Source: Microcaldota archaeon
Lineage (GTDB): Archaea > Micrarchaeota > Micrarchaeia > Micrarchaeales > CABMGC01
DNA length: 6,117 nt
NCBI GenBank assembly: GCA_021851985.1
Contig: JAJZOS010000050.1
Location: 1-6,117 of the forward strand
Direction: 5' to 3'
A model generated the notes under the pieces. The model was not told the DNA's origin. It saw nothing but the letters and a program-made list of their open reading frames with translations, and made no database searches. Positions 4,956-6,117 of the stretch are shown here, piece by piece (within the stretch, counting starts at the first letter, position 1; each line of letters starts with the position of its first letter). Position numbers and translations under genes: made by a program.

Positions 4956-6117
4956 ATGGTAGTGATGTCTATTACTAAAGATATAACAAACAGAAAGGAT
5001 GAGAGGCTTCTAGTACTCGCAATTGACGTGGACAATGATCTTTACAGAAAAACAAGAATATCGGGCCCGCTTACAGGCAGAGCACAGATACTTGACGCAG
5101 CAAAGACATTGGCCCTTGCGGATCCACAAGATCCAGATTCAAATAATATGTTCTATGCAGTAAAATTCTACGATAATCTTAAGGAAGAAGGATATACGGT
5201 AAGCGTAGCAACAGTAACAGGATCAGAGGTAGAGGGATTTAATGCTGACCGCGAAGTGGCTAGACAATTAGACATGGTACTTGCACGAAATAAATGCGAT
5301 TCATGCATACTTGTGACAGACGGGGCAAGTGACCAAAGAATCATACCAATCATACAATCAAAGATAAAAATAAGCAGCGTGCAGGTAGTTACATTAAAAC
5401 AAGCTGAAAATCTTGAAAATACCTACTTTACAATAATAGAGAAACTCAAGGAGCCACATTATTCAAGGATATTTTTTGGGCTTCCTGCAGTGCTTCTTCT
5501 TCTATTTGCAATAAGCTACTTCCTTGGAGCCGGATGGATACCTCCAGTGGGTTTGATAGGAATATATCTTCTAATAAAGGGATTTGGACTTGAAGATATG
5601 TTTATAAATTCATTTAAGAATCTAGGTTTTAGCGTTGATAGAATAAGTTTCGCGTTTTATTTGAGTTCAATTCTGTTTATAATTGCAGGATTTTTAATAA
5701 GCTATGAAAATTACTTGTCAGAATTTGGAGCTACGGGAAACCAGGGCATTTCAATTGCAAGCGCTGTAGAAGGGTTTCTTATTGCATTGCCAATAGCGTT
5801 AATATTGTATTTGATAGGCAGGATTATAGATGTAAAAGCATCTAGACATTTTTTTAGGACATTCAAATATGGCATATATATGGGTTCTTCTATAATATTA
5901 TGGGCGCTACTGTATTCATTCACTGAATGGCTGAACGGCCAGATATATTTCGGCCAGTTACTTGAATACGTGATTTTTGCAATTATAGTTGGAGTAGCCG
6001 TATCATACACTTCCAGATTTTTGAGACGCAAGTCACTTGCTTCAAAAAAGCTGAAAAACAAAATTGTTGTAAATGAACTTGGCGCACTTATAGGGAGAAT
6101 ATCTAGAGTAGATGCGC
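4956..6117 (+). CDS. DUF373 family membrane protein, C-terminus cut off
   Basis: An open frame of 387 codons from ATG 4956 to the right edge, with no stop, so the gene continues outside the window. It matches the archaeal DUF373 (COG2237) family, whose function is not established. The soluble N-terminal part (about 17-165) carries the family's recognisable stretches: LLVLAIDVDNDLYRKTRI, then ISGPLTGRA, LALADPQDPDSN, SCILVTDGASDQ with IIPIIQSKIKI, and a segment ending in NLENTYF. The alternating strands and helices and the conserved acidic turns (DVDND, TDGASD) suggest an alpha/beta nucleotide- or metal-binding-like fold. About six membrane spans follow, near 173-190, 193-212, 232-250, 267-287, 305-322 and 334-351, and then a basic stretch (RFLRRKSLASKKLKNK) leading into another soluble part. 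ATG 4965 is a possible alternative start three codons in. I chose 4956 because of the TATA box at leaderless distance. The family call is firm; the function is not known. Confidence 0.9.
   Translation, partial: MVVMSITKDITNRKDERLLVLAIDVDNDLYRKTRISGPLTGRAQILDAAKTLALADPQDPDSNNMFYAVKFYDNLKEEGYTVSVATVTGSEVEGFNADREVARQLDMVLARNKCDSCILVTDGASDQRIIPIIQSKIKISSVQVVTLKQAENLENTYFTIIEKLKEPHYSRIFFGLPAVLLLLFAISYFLGAGWIPPVGLIGIYLLIKGFGLEDMFINSFKNLGFSVDRISFAFYLSSILFIIAGFLISYENYLSEFGATGNQGISIASAVEGFLIALPIALILYLIGRIIDVKASRHFFRTFKYGIYMGSSIILWALLYSFTEWLNGQIYFGQLLEYVIFAIIVGVAVSYTSRFLRRKSLASKKLKNKIVVNELGALIGRISRVDA

Noticed and set aside
5711..6061. Minus-strand ORF of 116 codons near the right edge
   Set aside because: It is antisense to the membrane domain of the DUF373 protein, whose frame is open over the whole stretch and matches the family.

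Overview
The window looks like a piece of an AT-rich archaeal chromosome. It carries a DUF373 (COG2237) membrane protein, a family known mainly from archaea. The genes use ATA isoleucine codons heavily, and several are preceded by archaeal TATA-like boxes about 25-30 bases from the start codon, with no clear Shine-Dalgarno sequence, as expected for leaderless or near-leaderless transcripts. The secreted protein has many N-glycosylation sequons and a CARDB/COG1361-like fold, both typical of archaeal surface proteins. A DPANN (Micrarchaeota/Parvarchaeota-like) or Thermoplasmata-type host fits, but the sequence alone does not settle the lineage. No rRNA, tRNA, CRISPR, insertion sequence or attachment site was seen.

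Layout. (1) 1-578, minus strand: two small unrecognised genes 14 bases apart, a 108-residue charged helical protein followed by the N-terminal 79 residues of a protein that runs off the left edge. (2) 579-748: a divergent promoter region. (3) 749-3932, plus strand: a compact three-gene operon coding for a MacB/LolD-type ABC ATPase, a secreted and C-terminally anchored glycoprotein-like protein with three beta-sandwich repeats, and a MacB/FtsX-type permease. The first two genes are separated by 11 bases (or overlap if the upstream ATG is used), and the last two share an ATGA. (4) 3934-4791, minus strand: a class III J-domain protein whose stop codon lies one base from the permease stop. (5) 4792-4955: a second divergent promoter region with several TATA-like boxes. 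(6) 4956-6117, plus strand: a DUF373 protein with a soluble N-terminal domain and about six membrane spans, cut by the right edge.

How the genes work together. The ATPase and permease should form a MacB-like mechanotransmission complex. The secreted protein between them takes the place that a periplasmic adaptor such as MacA has in Gram-negative bacteria, and probably works with the permease on the outer face of the membrane. The substrate cannot be told from the sequence. The J-domain protein and the DUF373 protein are not obviously tied to the transporter. The least ordinary points are the adaptor-like glycoprotein in the ABC operon and the unresolved, possibly disrupted, start of the J-domain gene.
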